A DNA stretch of 64,000 bases from Candidatus Didemnitutus sp. (lineage in GTDB: Bacteria > Verrucomicrobiota > Verrucomicrobiia > Opitutales > Opitutaceae), in NCBI GenBank assembly GCA_017991595.1, contig JAGOQJ010000008.1, forward strand, positions 38,403-102,402, given 5' to 3'. The notes below the pieces were generated by a model that saw only the letters and a list, made by a program, of their open reading frames with translations, had not been told where the DNA came from and did no database searches. Positions 1 to 10,200 of this stretch are shown here, one piece after another. The translations under genes were made by a program, and so were the position numbers. Positions within the stretch are counted from its first letter, which is position 1, and each line of letters starts with the position of its first letter.

Positions 1-1804
1 CTTGCGCGATGGCCTGCAACTGTTCGAGCAAGGCCGGTGTGACGATGCTGGTTTGATCGCCCGGTGCGGCCGCAAGGGGCGGTTGCGCAAGCGCGAGTGT
101 GCCGCCGGGCAACACATGCTCGAGATCGGCTTCGCGGCGGGCTGGGTTCCCGGGCTTGGCCGGCAGCACGATATCGGAGCGGATGCCGGCGCCTTGGACG
201 GCGTGGCCGTCGGGGAGATAGTAACGCTCGGAGGTCACGCGCACCGTGCCCCAATCCGTGGTGTCGGTCTCGCTTTGGGCGTAGGGTTTGGCCAGATCGA
301 GGTAGATCTGCATGCTGCCTTTGCCGAAGGTGGTCTCGTCACCCACGACGACCGCGCGGTGGTGGAACTGCATCGCGCCGGCGAAGGCTTCTCCGGCCGA
401 CGCGGTGCGGCTTGAGGTGAGAATGACGACCGGACCGGCGTAGGCGGGCGGCGCGTCGTCGGACATCATGGCGAGGGGCTCCTTGCCGAGCTGGCCGGCG
501 TGGATGATCGTGGCGTTGCGGATGAACAAACCCGCGAGAGATGTCGCTTCAAGCAGGAGGCCGCCGGGATTGTCGCGCAGATCCATCACCAAGCCGTCGA
601 GCGGCTCGTTCTGCATCTGTTCGATCAGGCTGCGCACATCCTTGGTGGCGCTGACGGCGTCGGGACCGTTGTCGGGTTGACCGTAAAAACTGGGCAACAC
701 GATCCAGCCCACGCGGCGCGCCGGCTCGCCGGGCGCGGTGGTGACGGCGCAGACCGCTCCGCGCGCCCGTTCGTCGGTTTGGATCAATAGGGCACGGCGG
801 ATGGAGGTGATGCGCTCGGCGTCCTCGCCGGGGCGCTTGAACTTCACTCGCACGACGGTGTCGGCATCGCCGCGCAGGAGCGCGGAGATTGCGCTGCGGC
901 GGAGTTTGTCGGTCGCGGTCCACTTTTCGTCCGCCGGTGCGAGTGCGAGAAGGATGTCGCCCGGGCGGAGATCGGATTGAAGGTCGGCCGGGCCGCCGGG
1001 GCTGATCTCCGTCACGAGGGTCTGCTCGCCCTCATGCTCGATGGCGATGCCCACGCCGGCGGTCTCCGCGCCCATCGCGAGGGAAAATTGCCGTGCGCTC
1101 TCGGCGGAGAAGTAGCCGCTGTGCGGATCGTAGCAGCGCAGCGTGGCGTCGATGAAGGACTCGCGGATGGTGAGCGGGTCCATGGCGCGGAGCGCGGCGC
1201 GATAGCGGGTGAACTTCTCCGCGGTGCGGCGCCGGGCCTCATCGTCGTCGTAGCCGGCGAGGCGCTCGCGCAGGATCATTTCCTGAAGGTCCCGCCGCCA
1301 GCGGCGATCAGCTTCCGCCTCGTCCTTGGGCGGCTCGGAATTGTCGGTTTCCGGTGACGCTTCCTCCGCGGTGAGCGTGAGCGGTTGGGCGAGTTGTTGG
1401 TCGATCCAAGCGAGCCGGGCGGTGGCGCGGGCGGAAAAGCGGTCGAAAATCTCGAACGCCGGCTGCAAATCGCCGCGGAAGATATAGACGCTCTTGAGCG
1501 TGCGGTTGAAGCGACGCCGCAGGGCGGCTCTTTCGGTGGTGGTGAAAAAATCCGCCTTGGGGTCGAGCGCGTCGAGGTAGCGGTCGACGATCTCGTCGTT
1601 GGGCACGTCGCGGAAGGGGCGGCCGGAAAAATGGTAATTCTGCAGCAAATCGACGATCAGACGGGCCTCGCGTTGCAGGCTCTGTGATCGGCCATGCCCG
1701 AGCTGTGCTGTCAGGTCGCCCGGCTTGGTCGTGTCCGGCCAGGCTGGCGAGCCGCATAGCAATAAAACCGCGCAAACTGAGATCCCGCGCAAAATCGCCC
1801 TCAT
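1..1804 (-). CDS. S41 carboxy-terminal processing protease (Prc/CtpA-like), 3' end cut by window edge
   Basis: Serine protease of the tail-specific family, expected to degrade or process proteins in the periplasm. The reading frame stays open to the window edge, giving 601 codons; the C-terminus is missing. The N-terminus (about residues 1-22) looks like a signal peptide, with a basic start, a leucine/valine-rich core and a small residue before the mature part. A Prc-type helical N-terminal region follows. A PDZ domain (about 215-310) contains GVGIAIEHEG and LRPGDILL. The S41 domain carries Ser469 in a TASAGE motif and Lys495 in FGKGSMQ, the expected Ser-Lys dyad. The ATG start was chosen because the signal peptide follows it directly. 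The gene is divergent from hrpB, about 105 bases away. The family call is firm; the substrate is unknown. Confidence 0.9.
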   Translation of the reverse strand, partial: MRAILRGISVCAVLLLCGSPAWPDTTKPGDLTAQLGHGRSQSLQREARLIVDLLQNYHFSGRPFRDVPNDEIVDRYLDALDPKADFFTTTERAALRRRFNRTLKSVYIFRGDLQPAFEIFDRFSARATARLAWIDQQLAQPLTLTAEEASPETDNSEPPKDEAEADRRWRRDLQEMILRERLAGYDDDEARRRTAEKFTRYRAALRAMDPLTIRESFIDATLRCYDPHSGYFSAESARQFSLAMGAETAGVGIAIEHEGEQTLVTEISPGGPADLQSDLRPGDILLALAPADEKWTATDKLRRSAISALLRGDADTVVRVKFKRPGEDAERITSIRRALLIQTDERARGAVCAVTTAPGEPARRVGWIVLPSFYGQPDNGPDAVSATKDVRSLIEQMQNEPLDGLVMDLRDNPGGLLLEATSLAGLFIRNATIIHAGQLGKEPLAMMSDDAPPAYAGPVVILTSSRTASAGEAFAGAMQFHHRAVVVGDETTFGKGSMQIYLDLAKPYAQSETDTTDWGTVRVTSERYYLPDGHAVQGAGIRSDIVLPAKPGNPARREADLEHVLPGGTLALAQPPLAAAPGDQTSIVTPALLEQLQAIAQ

Positions 1805-1909
1805 TGAAATTGGCCCGCCTAGACGATGTGAAAAGGAGGCCCCAAGGGTCAACGTTATCCTCGACGTTCTGCTTGCGGCGGCGGGTCTCCTTCCCGAAGT
1901 TGGCGCGTC

Positions 1910-4456
1910 ATGCCTGCGCCCCGCGATCTGCCCATCTACGAACTCGAGTCACGTCTCGTCGACGCCGTGCGCACGCAAGGACGGCTGATCGTGCAGGCGC
2001 CGACCGGTTCGGGCAAATCCACCCAGGTGCCGCAGATGCTGCTTGCCCACGGGTTGCTCGGTGCGCGGGGCGAAGTTGTCGTGCTGCAACCCCGGCGGCT
2101 GGCGGCGCGCCTGCTGGCCAAGCGTGTCGCGGAGGAAGTCGGCACGCGGCTCGGCGACGTCGTGGGCTACCAGATCCGGCTCGATTCGCGGGTGAGCGAG
2201 GCGACGCGCATCCGCTTCGTCACCGAAGGCATCCTGCTCCGGCAAATGTCGTTCGATCCGCAGCTCCGCGGCATCAGCGCCATCGTGTTCGACGAGTTTC
2301 ATGAGCGCCACCTCTACGGCGACATCTCGCTGGCGCGCGCGCTGCAGATCCAGCAAAGCACGCGGCCCGACCTGAAGATCATCGTGATGTCCGCGACCCT
2401 CGACGCGGCGCTGCTCCAGACTTACCTTGCGCCGTGCGAGACGCTGACGTCACAGGGACGCACGTTTCCCGTGCGCATCGAATATCTGCCGAAGTCGGTT
2501 AACTTCGAACACGATCCCGTCTGGGCCGTCGCCGCGCGCGAGTGCGAGCGCATCGCGGCGCAAACCACGGGGGACCTGCTGGTGTTCATGCCGGGAGCCT
2601 TCGAGATCGGTCGCACGGTGCAGGAGATCCAGGGCTCGCACGCGTTGCGCGGCTTCGTGTGCTTCCCGTTGCACGGCGAGCTGCCGCCCGACCAGCAGGA
2701 TCGGGCGGTGGCGCGCTACGATGCGCGCAAGATCATCGTCTCCACCAACGTCGCGGAGACCTCGCTCACGATCGACGGCGTCACGGCGGTCGTGGACTGC
2801 GGCCTCGCGCGCGTTGCCCGCTACGATCCGCACCGCGGCATCAACACGCTCCTGATCGAGAAAATTTCCGTCGCCTCCTCCGACCAGCGCGCGGGCCGCG
2901 CCGGCCGCACGGCGCCCGGCGTTTGCCTGCGGCTCTGGACCGAGCGCGAGCACGCGCAGCGCGCCTTGCAGGAGCTGCCCGAGGTCAAGCGGCTCGACCT
3001 CGCTGAAGTCGTGCTGACCCTGAAAGCCGCCGGCATCGACGACATCTATGGCTTCCCTTGGCTGGAGAAGCCCGAGCCGAAGGCGCTGGAGCGCGCCGAG
3101 ACGTTGCTGGAGGACTTGGGCGCGTTACACGGTGCGAAGAAGACGATCACCGAGGTGGGTCGGCGCATGCTGCGCTTCCCGATGCATCCGCGCTATGCGC
3201 GCATGTTCCTCGCGGCGCAGGACTATGGCTGCGTGCGCTCCGTCGCGCTGATGGCCGCGCTCACGCAGGGGCGCAATTTCCTCCTCCGCGGCGTCGACAA
3301 ACGCACGCAGGAGGCGCGCGACGATCTCTTTGGCGCCGAGAGCGAGTCCGATTTCTTCCTGCTCATGCGCGCGTGGCGCTACGCGGACAAGGCCAACTAC
3401 AATCTGGACGCCTGCCGCCGCCTCGGCATCCACGCGCAGGCGGTGCGGCAGGTCGGGCCGCTGTTCGAGCAATTCCTCGAAATCGCGGCGGCCGAAAAAC
3501 TCGACACGACCGAGAAGCGCATCGACGGCGTCGCCGTGCGCAAGTGCGTGCTGCTGGGCTTCAGCGACCACCTCGCGCGCCGGATCGATCAAGGCACGCT
3601 GCGCTGCGAACTCGTGCACGGGCGCAAGGGCGTGCTGGCCCGCGAGAGTTGCATCCAGAATACTCCGCTCTTCGTCGCTGCCGAGATCACCGAGATCGAG
3701 AGTCGCGGCGAGGTAAACACGATCCTCAACCTCAACACTGCCATCGAGGAGGCGTGGTTGAAGGAGCTGTTCCCGGAGGATTTCCAGGATGCAGGCGGCG
3801 TCACCTACGATGTGACGCAGCGCCGCGTGCTCGCGCGCAAGGAGCGTCGTTTTCGCGACCTCGTGCTCGAGTCCAAGCAGACCGCCGACGAGCCGCCGGA
3901 AGGGCAGGCCGCCGCTTTGCTCGCGCGCGAGGTCATGGCCGGCCGCATCGAACTGAACGAGTGGAACGAGTCCGTCGAACACTGGATCGTGCGCGTGAAC
4001 TGCCTCGCCAAATGGTGGCCCGAACTGGAGGTCAATCCGATCACTGAGGCCGACCGCGCGACGCTCATCGAGCAGATCTGCTACGGCAGCTACGGCGCGC
4101 GTGAGCTGAAGGACAAGCCCGTCATGCCCATCCTGCGCGACTGGTTGCTCGCGGAGCAACTGGCTGTGCTCGACGAATACCTGCCCGAGCGCATCGAGAT
4201 GGCCAACGGCCGCAAGGCCCGCGTGACCTACACCAAGGACGGCCCTCCCGTCCTCAGCGCGCGCATCCAGGAGCTTTACGGCGTCAGCTCCAAGTTCACC
4301 CTCGGCCACGGCCGCGTGCCCGTGAAGATCGAGGTGCTCGCACCCAATCAGCGTCCGATCCAGGTGACCGACGACCTTTCGAACTTCTGGCGCGAGCAAT
4401 ACCCGAAAATCAAGACGGAGCTCTCCCGCCGCTACCCGCGCCACGAGTGGCGTTGA
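1910..4456 (+). CDS. hrpB: ATP-dependent helicase HrpB
   Basis: DEAH/RHA-family ATP-dependent helicase of 848 aa, close to the usual HrpB length of about 810-850. Walker A is TGSGKST at residues 32-38, motif II is DEFH at 128-131 followed by ERH, motif III is SAT, and motif VI is QRAGRAGR from residue 326. The C-terminal part (about 760-848) matches the HrpB-specific domain, with RIQELYG, QRPIQVTDDLSNFWR and a final SRRYPRHEW. This separates it from the longer HrpA. The family is presumed to remodel RNA, but its role in most bacteria is poorly defined. The ATG start has only a weak ribosome binding site. It is followed by ppc after 72 bases on the same strand. Confidence 0.93.
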   Translation: MPAPRDLPIYELESRLVDAVRTQGRLIVQAPTGSGKSTQVPQMLLAHGLLGARGEVVVLQPRRLAARLLAKRVAEEVGTRLGDVVGYQIRLDSRVSEATRIRFVTEGILLRQMSFDPQLRGISAIVFDEFHERHLYGDISLARALQIQQSTRPDLKIIVMSATLDAALLQTYLAPCETLTSQGRTFPVRIEYLPKSVNFEHDPVWAVAARECERIAAQTTGDLLVFMPGAFEIGRTVQEIQGSHALRGFVCFPLHGELPPDQQDRAVARYDARKIIVSTNVAETSLTIDGVTAVVDCGLARVARYDPHRGINTLLIEKISVASSDQRAGRAGRTAPGVCLRLWTEREHAQRALQELPEVKRLDLAEVVLTLKAAGIDDIYGFPWLEKPEPKALERAETLLEDLGALHGAKKTITEVGRRMLRFPMHPRYARMFLAAQDYGCVRSVALMAALTQGRNFLLRGVDKRTQEARDDLFGAESESDFFLLMRAWRYADKANYNLDACRRLGIHAQAVRQVGPLFEQFLEIAAAEKLDTTEKRIDGVAVRKCVLLGFSDHLARRIDQGTLRCELVHGRKGVLARESCIQNTPLFVAAEITEIESRGEVNTILNLNTAIEEAWLKELFPEDFQDAGGVTYDVTQRRVLARKERRFRDLVLESKQTADEPPEGQAAALLAREVMAGRIELNEWNESVEHWIVRVNCLAKWWPELEVNPITEADRATLIEQICYGSYGARELKDKPVMPILRDWLLAEQLAVLDEYLPERIEMANGRKARVTYTKDGPPVLSARIQELYGVSSKFTLGHGRVPVKIEVLAPNQRPIQVTDDLSNFWREQYPKIKTELSRRYPRHEWR

Positions 4457-4528
4457 GCCGCTGCGCGCGCTATGACGGCGAAGTTCGTTGAGCTGACATA
4501 ACCGCCCACGCATCTTCCAGCCGCCCCG

Positions 4529-7204
4529 ATGCCCGCCCGTCCCACGCCCGAATCCGCCTCGCGTCACGCGATCGACGAATTGCCCCAGCTCCGCGCCGAG
4601 GTGCGCACGCTGGGCTCCCGCCTCGGCGCGCTCATCGAGCGGCTCGAAGGCACGCCCACGTTCCGGCTTGTCGAGGAGCTGCGTGTGCTGGCCAAGGAAA
4701 GCCGCGCGGGCAAGGCCGGCTCCGCCGACCGGCTCGCCCGGCGCGTCCGCCGGTTGGCGCCGCAGGCTGCGTTGAACCAGGCGATGGCCTTCACGCTTTT
4801 CTTCGAACTCGTCAACCTGGCCGAGGAGAACTTTCGCATCCGGCTGCTGCGTTCCCGGCGGGATCACGCTGAGCAACGCAAGGAATCCATCGCCGCCGCC
4901 ATCGCGGAGCTGAAGCGCCGCGGCGTCGCCGGGACCGAGGTGCAACGGCTGCTGAACCAACTCGCGATCGAACTCGTCTTCACCGCGCACCCGACGGAGG
5001 CCAAGCGCCGCACGCTGCTCACCAAACTCTCCGCGCTCGCCGAGGTGCTGCGCCGCACGCCGGTCGGCGACATGGCGCACAGCGCCGAGATCGAGCGCGA
5101 GATCGTCTCGCTCTGGCTGACGGACCGCGGTCGACCGACGCCGCCGACCGTCACCGACGAGGCGCGCACGGGGCTGTGGTATTTCGAGCGCACGCTTTAT
5201 CACGTGCTGCCGGAGTTGCAGCGCGACCTCGCGGCGGCGCTGGCGCGGCATTACCCGGGCGTGCGCGCGCCGCAGGGCTGGTTGCGTTTCGGTTCGTGGA
5301 TCGGCGGCGACCGCGACGGCAATCCTTTCGTCACGGGCGACGTCACCCGCGCCGTGCTGAAAATGGAGCGCGAACTCGCGCTCACGGCCATGAACCGCGG
5401 CCTCCAACGCCTCTCGTGGGCGCTCACGGTTTCCTCGCTGCGGGAGCCGGCTGCGCCCTCGGTCGTGCGGCTGGCGGAGAAGCTCGGGCGCGGCCTGCGC
5501 GAGTGGGAGACGCTCGCCCGGCGGCATGAGTTCGAGCCGTATCGATTGCTGATTTACGTGCTGCGGGCGCGGTTGCGCGACCCGGAGCGTCCGCTCACCG
5601 AACAGGAGTTGCGCACAGCCTTGGCGACGATCGAGGCGAGCCTGCGCGGCAGCCGCGCAGCGGTGCTGGCGGACGGACCGTTGCGCGACGTCGAGAGTCG
5701 CGCCGGCACTTTCGGGCTGCACACGGCGCGGTTGGACACCCGGCAGCACTCCGGCGCGCATGAGCGGGCTGTGACCTCGCTGCTTGGCCGGCCGGATTAT
5801 CCCGCGCTCACGGAAGCAGAGAAGTGCAAGGTGCTCGCGGCGGCGATCCGTCGTCCGCCCGCGCTGCCGGACGCTCCCGCGTCCGAGGCGAAGGCCGCCT
5901 TGGATTCGCTGGCGGCGGTAAAGGATGCGCCGGCCGAGGCCCTGGGCCTCTACATCGTCAGCATGACCGCCGACGTGTCGGATTTGCTGGAGGTGGTTTT
6001 CCTGCAGACGCTGGCGGGCACGCGCCTACCGGTCGCGCCGCTCTTCGAGACGCTCGACGATCTGCACCATGCGCCCGCCGTGCTGACGCGACTCTTCGCC
6101 GATCCGGTCTATCGCCGCTGGCTTGCCCGGCAGGGCAATCACCAGCACGTGATGCTCGGTTACTCGGATTCGAACAAGGATGCCGGTTTTCTCGCGGCGA
6201 ACTGGGCGCTGCATGAGGCGCAGGAAACGGTCTCTCGCGTCGCGCGGGAGCATGACGTGCGCTTGACGCTCTTTCACGGCCGCGGCGGCAGCATCGCGCG
6301 CGGTGGCGGTCCGGCGGCCAAGGCCGTGCTGGCGCAGCCGGTCGGGTTGCGCGATGGCGGCATCCGCATCACCGAGCAGGGCGAGGTGTTGTCGACGCGC
6401 TATCACGATGTCGACATCGCGCACCGCGTGCTTGAGCAGATGGCTTACGGCGTGATTCTCGGCTCGCATCTGGCCGCGACGGAGCGGTCGCCGCTGGCCG
6501 GCGACTGGCGGGCGACGATGGAGGCGATGAGTGCGCACAGCACCGAGGTGTATCGCGCCCTGGTGCACGACCCGGAGTTCCTGACCTTCTGGCAGCAGGC
6601 CACGCCAATCGACGAAATCGGCGAACTGAAGCTCGGTTCGCGTCCCTCGTATCGCAAGGAAGGCCCGCGCACGCTGGCCGACCTGCGGGCGATTCCGTGG
6701 GTATTTTCGTGGATGCAGAGCCGGTTCAACCTGCCGGGCTGGTTCGGGCTCGGCTCGGCGCTGGAGCGCACGGCGCAGGAACCGGGCGGGCTGGAACTCC
6801 TGCGCGCCATGTATCGCGAGTGGATGTTCTTCCGCCTGCTGATCGACAACACGCAGCTCACGCTCGGCAAGGCCGACCTCGGCATCGCGCACGTCTATGC
6901 GGGCTTGGTGGAGGATGCTGCGCTGCGTGAACGCATCTTCGGTCGCATCGCCGCTGAGTTTCGCCGCACCGAAAAATGGGTGCTGGCGGTGGCGGAGCAG
7001 AAGGATCTGCTGGGCGGCGAGCCGGTGCTCGCGAACTCGATCAAGCAGCGCAACCCCTACATCGATCCGCTGAATTATCTCCAGGTGGACATGATCCGAC
7101 GCCTGCGCGGCGGCCGGCTCAGCGCGAGCCAGCGGGCCACAGCGAAGCGCGTGATTGAGCTGACCGTCAGCGGCATCGCCGCCGGGTTGAAGAACACGGG
7201 TTGA
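4529..7204 (+). CDS. ppc: Phosphoenolpyruvate carboxylase
   Basis: Converts phosphoenolpyruvate and bicarbonate to oxaloacetate and phosphate, an anaplerotic step feeding the citric acid cycle. The 891-aa length is typical of bacterial PEPC. Family signatures are intact: FTAHPTEAKRR with catalytic His154, GGDRDGNPFVT, GYSDSNKDAG with Lys550, the glycine loop FHGRGGSIARGGGP, IPWVFSWMQSRFNLPGWFG, and a C-terminus ending KNTG. The conserved terminal position is therefore Gly, as expected. The enzyme is cytoplasmic. It follows hrpB on the same strand. Its stop is 18 bases from the stop of the convergent GH2 gene, with a 9-bp GC hairpin at 7210-7237. Confidence 0.97.
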   Translation: MPARPTPESASRHAIDELPQLRAEVRTLGSRLGALIERLEGTPTFRLVEELRVLAKESRAGKAGSADRLARRVRRLAPQAALNQAMAFTLFFELVNLAEENFRIRLLRSRRDHAEQRKESIAAAIAELKRRGVAGTEVQRLLNQLAIELVFTAHPTEAKRRTLLTKLSALAEVLRRTPVGDMAHSAEIEREIVSLWLTDRGRPTPPTVTDEARTGLWYFERTLYHVLPELQRDLAAALARHYPGVRAPQGWLRFGSWIGGDRDGNPFVTGDVTRAVLKMERELALTAMNRGLQRLSWALTVSSLREPAAPSVVRLAEKLGRGLREWETLARRHEFEPYRLLIYVLRARLRDPERPLTEQELRTALATIEASLRGSRAAVLADGPLRDVESRAGTFGLHTARLDTRQHSGAHERAVTSLLGRPDYPALTEAEKCKVLAAAIRRPPALPDAPASEAKAALDSLAAVKDAPAEALGLYIVSMTADVSDLLEVVFLQTLAGTRLPVAPLFETLDDLHHAPAVLTRLFADPVYRRWLARQGNHQHVMLGYSDSNKDAGFLAANWALHEAQETVSRVAREHDVRLTLFHGRGGSIARGGGPAAKAVLAQPVGLRDGGIRITEQGEVLSTRYHDVDIAHRVLEQMAYGVILGSHLAATERSPLAGDWRATMEAMSAHSTEVYRALVHDPEFLTFWQQATPIDEIGELKLGSRPSYRKEGPRTLADLRAIPWVFSWMQSRFNLPGWFGLGSALERTAQEPGGLELLRAMYREWMFFRLLIDNTQLTLGKADLGIAHVYAGLVEDAALRERIFGRIAAEFRRTEKWVLAVAEQKDLLGGEPVLANSIKQRNPYIDPLNYLQVDMIRRLRGGRLSASQRATAKRVIELTVSGIAAGLKNTG

Positions 7205-7209
7205 GCGTG

Positions 7210-7237
7210 CCGGCCGCCGACTTCAACGGGCGGCCGG
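7210..7237. terminator. GC hairpin between convergent ppc and GH2 genes
   Basis: A perfect 9-bp inverted repeat (CCGGCCGCC and GGCGGCCGG) with a 10-base loop lies exactly between the two convergent stop codons and overlaps the last codons of the GH2 gene. It has no T-tract on either strand. It may act as a bidirectional transcription barrier or mRNA 3' end stabiliser, but it is not a canonical intrinsic terminator. Confidence 0.4.
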
Positions 7238-10200
7238 GCCGGCGAACACCAGATACATCGCGCCGTCGCGTGCGGAGCTGTCTTCCGTGTTCGGACCGAA
7301 GGTAAGTCCAGTAGGCGCGGAGAAATCGCGTTGGAACAGGCTGAAGCGCACGCCGGCGACTTCGAGCGTGGCGCCGCTCGCGGTGAATTGGCGGAGCAGC
7401 CAAGGCGGGCGCGGCAGACGGTCGTCGTGCGCGATGGTGACGCGCGTGTTGGCGGTCACCGCGAGCTCCATCAAGTCGACGGCGTGGTAGAGCGCGTCGC
7501 GATTGGCGACCTGCACCCAATCCGCGCCGCGCAATCCGGCCGGCAGCGCGTGGAAGGGCGAATCGGCGTCGACGTAGGCGTTGCGTCCGTCCTGCGCGTT
7601 GGTCTCGACGTGCACGAGGTAGGCGCTGGGGCCGGAGTAGTCGCAGCGGACGATGAAGCGTCCCACCTGACCGGGCAGTGCGCCGGTTTGATCGGACGGA
7701 TCGGGAGCCAGGTGCGCGGGTTGACGCTCCGGCGCGGCCGGCAACGAGGCCGCGGGCCAGGCGGGCGGGGCTGCGTCGTCGGGGCGCACCGCGAGGCGGA
7801 GCGTCGCTGTGGGTAATCCCTCCGCGTGGGCGGTCAGCAGGACGACTCCGGCCGCGCGCGTGCTGCGCAGCGCCACGCGGTTGATGCCGGCTTCGAGGTC
7901 GAGCCACGGGTGGTTGATCGAATCGATGCGGCCGCTGTTGTAGCCGCCGCGCCAGAGGGCGGGGCCTTCGAGCGCGAAGTCGACGCGCTGTTGCCACGTC
8001 GGCACGCGCTGGCCGGCAGCGTCGACCACCTCGATATCGACGAGCGCGACGTCGGAGCCGTCGGCGCGCCAGCCGCCCGGAGCTGTCAGTGGCGTAAGGC
8101 GCAATGCGACGGCTGGGCCGGCGGTGCGCTTGGCGGTGCGCGCGACGATCCGGCCATCGGCGTCGTGCGCGAGGGCTTGGAGTTCGCCGGGCTCGAACGT
8201 GACGGCGGGGAAGCGGTAGAGAAAACGGTTCTCCGGGAGCGCGCGTCCGAGCGAACGGCCGTTGAGGACGAGTTCCACGGCGCCGCTGGTGTTGGCGACG
8301 ACGAACACGTCCTTCTGCGTGCCGGCCGGATAAGTCCAGTGACCGACGAGGTGCACGCGCGGCGTGTAGGTGAACATCGTCTGGCAGACGTAATACGCCT
8401 CCTTCGGCAGGCGGACGCCGTCGACTTCGCCGCTCGTGCGTGCGACCTCGACGGCGACGCGGCCGCCGCTGGTGGAGTCGGAGAAGATCCAGTTGGCGCC
8501 GCCGGCGTGATGGGCGGGGCCGAGCTTGTTGACGTAGTGTTTGACCTGGTTGACGGCGAACTGCTCGGAGGTGAGCTGGTAGGTCTGACCCTTCGCCTCG
8601 GGGTAGCCGAAATTCGGCGGCGTGAAATCATCCCAGACGCGGCGCGGCGACTCCTCGCGGTTGTATTCGCCCTCGACGACGGGGAGGCGGGCGATCTCGC
8701 GGCCGCCCTCGGTGCCGATGCCGACATCCATGAACTCCGCCGTGATCGCATCGGCGCGCCGGTGGGCGTAGGCGCGACCGCCGTGCGGGTCGTGGCGGTC
8801 CATGAGGGCGCGGAGCTCGGCGGCGTGCTCGCGCGAAATCTTCTGGTTGCCTCCTTCCCAGATGAATATGGAGGGATGGTTGCGGTAATAGATGAGGACG
8901 TCGCGGAAGGCCTGCGCCCGCAGCGTCCAAGCGCCGCCCTTGGTGTCGTGTTCGCCGTCGACGCCGGGTTGGAGCGTGACGAGTCCGAGCTCGTCCGCGG
9001 CGCGGATCTGCGCCGGTCCGGCGGGAACGTGGCCCCAGCGCACGAAATTGCCGCCGGCCTCGCGCATCAGGTGCAGCGTGTAGTGGTGCAGCCAGTCGGG
9101 CAGGGCGGCGCCGAGGCCGGGCCATTCGTTGGTGGGTTTCTGGCCCCAGCCGTGGAGCTTGGTGTGCGCGCCGTTGATCCAGAGGCCGGCGTGCGCGGTC
9201 CAGCGGATGTGGCGGACGCCGAACGGCACTTCCACGAAGTCTAGCAGAGAGCCACTCGCGCCAATCGAGATCCTCAAACGATAATTGTGTGGATAACCAG
9301 GCTCCCAAAGCCGCGGCTTGTGCGGCAGTAGAAATTCATCACGTATGGATTTGCTTTCGCTCGGACCGATGCTTTCGCGATACTTGCAGAGGAAGACGGA
9401 AAGTCCGTCCGCATCCAGAGCTTCAATGGCGATTTCGGGTTCAACGGCGTAAGGATGTTCATTGCGGATGGGCACGATATAACCGACTTGGGCGGACTCA
9501 GCCGTAACATTGGTGGCATAGACGTAAGGTCCCTCGGTCTGCAGGAAGCTGTAGAGCGGGAGCGTGACGTGCAGCGGGTCGGTGACGATGAGGCGGACGT
9601 TGCGGTAGATACCTCCGTGCGCGGGATGCCAGTGCGGGTTGTTCCAAGGGATCTGGTCGGCGCGGAGTTCCTCGAGCGAGTCGGGGATCTGCTCCATGAG
9701 CTCGCGGGAAAGCTGCGCGAGGTTGGGGTGGGTCTTCTCGTTCGTCGCGGCCTGCGGGGCGAGGGCGGGATCGAGCGGGTCGCGCATGAAGCGGTTGTCC
9801 GCCATGACGGCGAGGACGTTGGGCGCGTCGAAGCGCAGGTGCGGTGTGAGGTCGAAGCCGAAGGGCGTGAACCCGCTTTTCGCGGCGCCGAGCCGGTGGC
9901 CGTTGAGGTAAACTTCCGCGACTTGCCGGACGGCCTCGAACTCGATGAAGACTTTCCGGCCGCGCCATTCGGCGGGCGCGGTGAAGGTTTTCCGATACCA
10001 AGCGCGACCGCTCCATTGCTCCTGTTCGCCGCGATGGCCGGGCAGGGACCAGTTGTCGAAGGTGTCGGTATCGTTGAAGGTGTGCGGCGTCGAGACCGTG
10101 GTCCACGCCGAGTCGTCGAACGCGGGAGACTCGGCGCCCGTGGGGTCGTCCCGGAGGAAGCGCCAGTCGCGGTTGAAATCGAGGGTGAGTCGCGCGGCGG

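Noticed and set aside
3125..5761. An 878-codon antisense open frame across hrpB and ppc
   Set aside because: It crosses two real genes and their gap on the other strand, and no motif is recognisable.
7826..9244. A 472-codon plus-strand frame opposite the GH2 gene
   Set aside because: It is a shadow of the GH2 coding sequence with no family resemblance.
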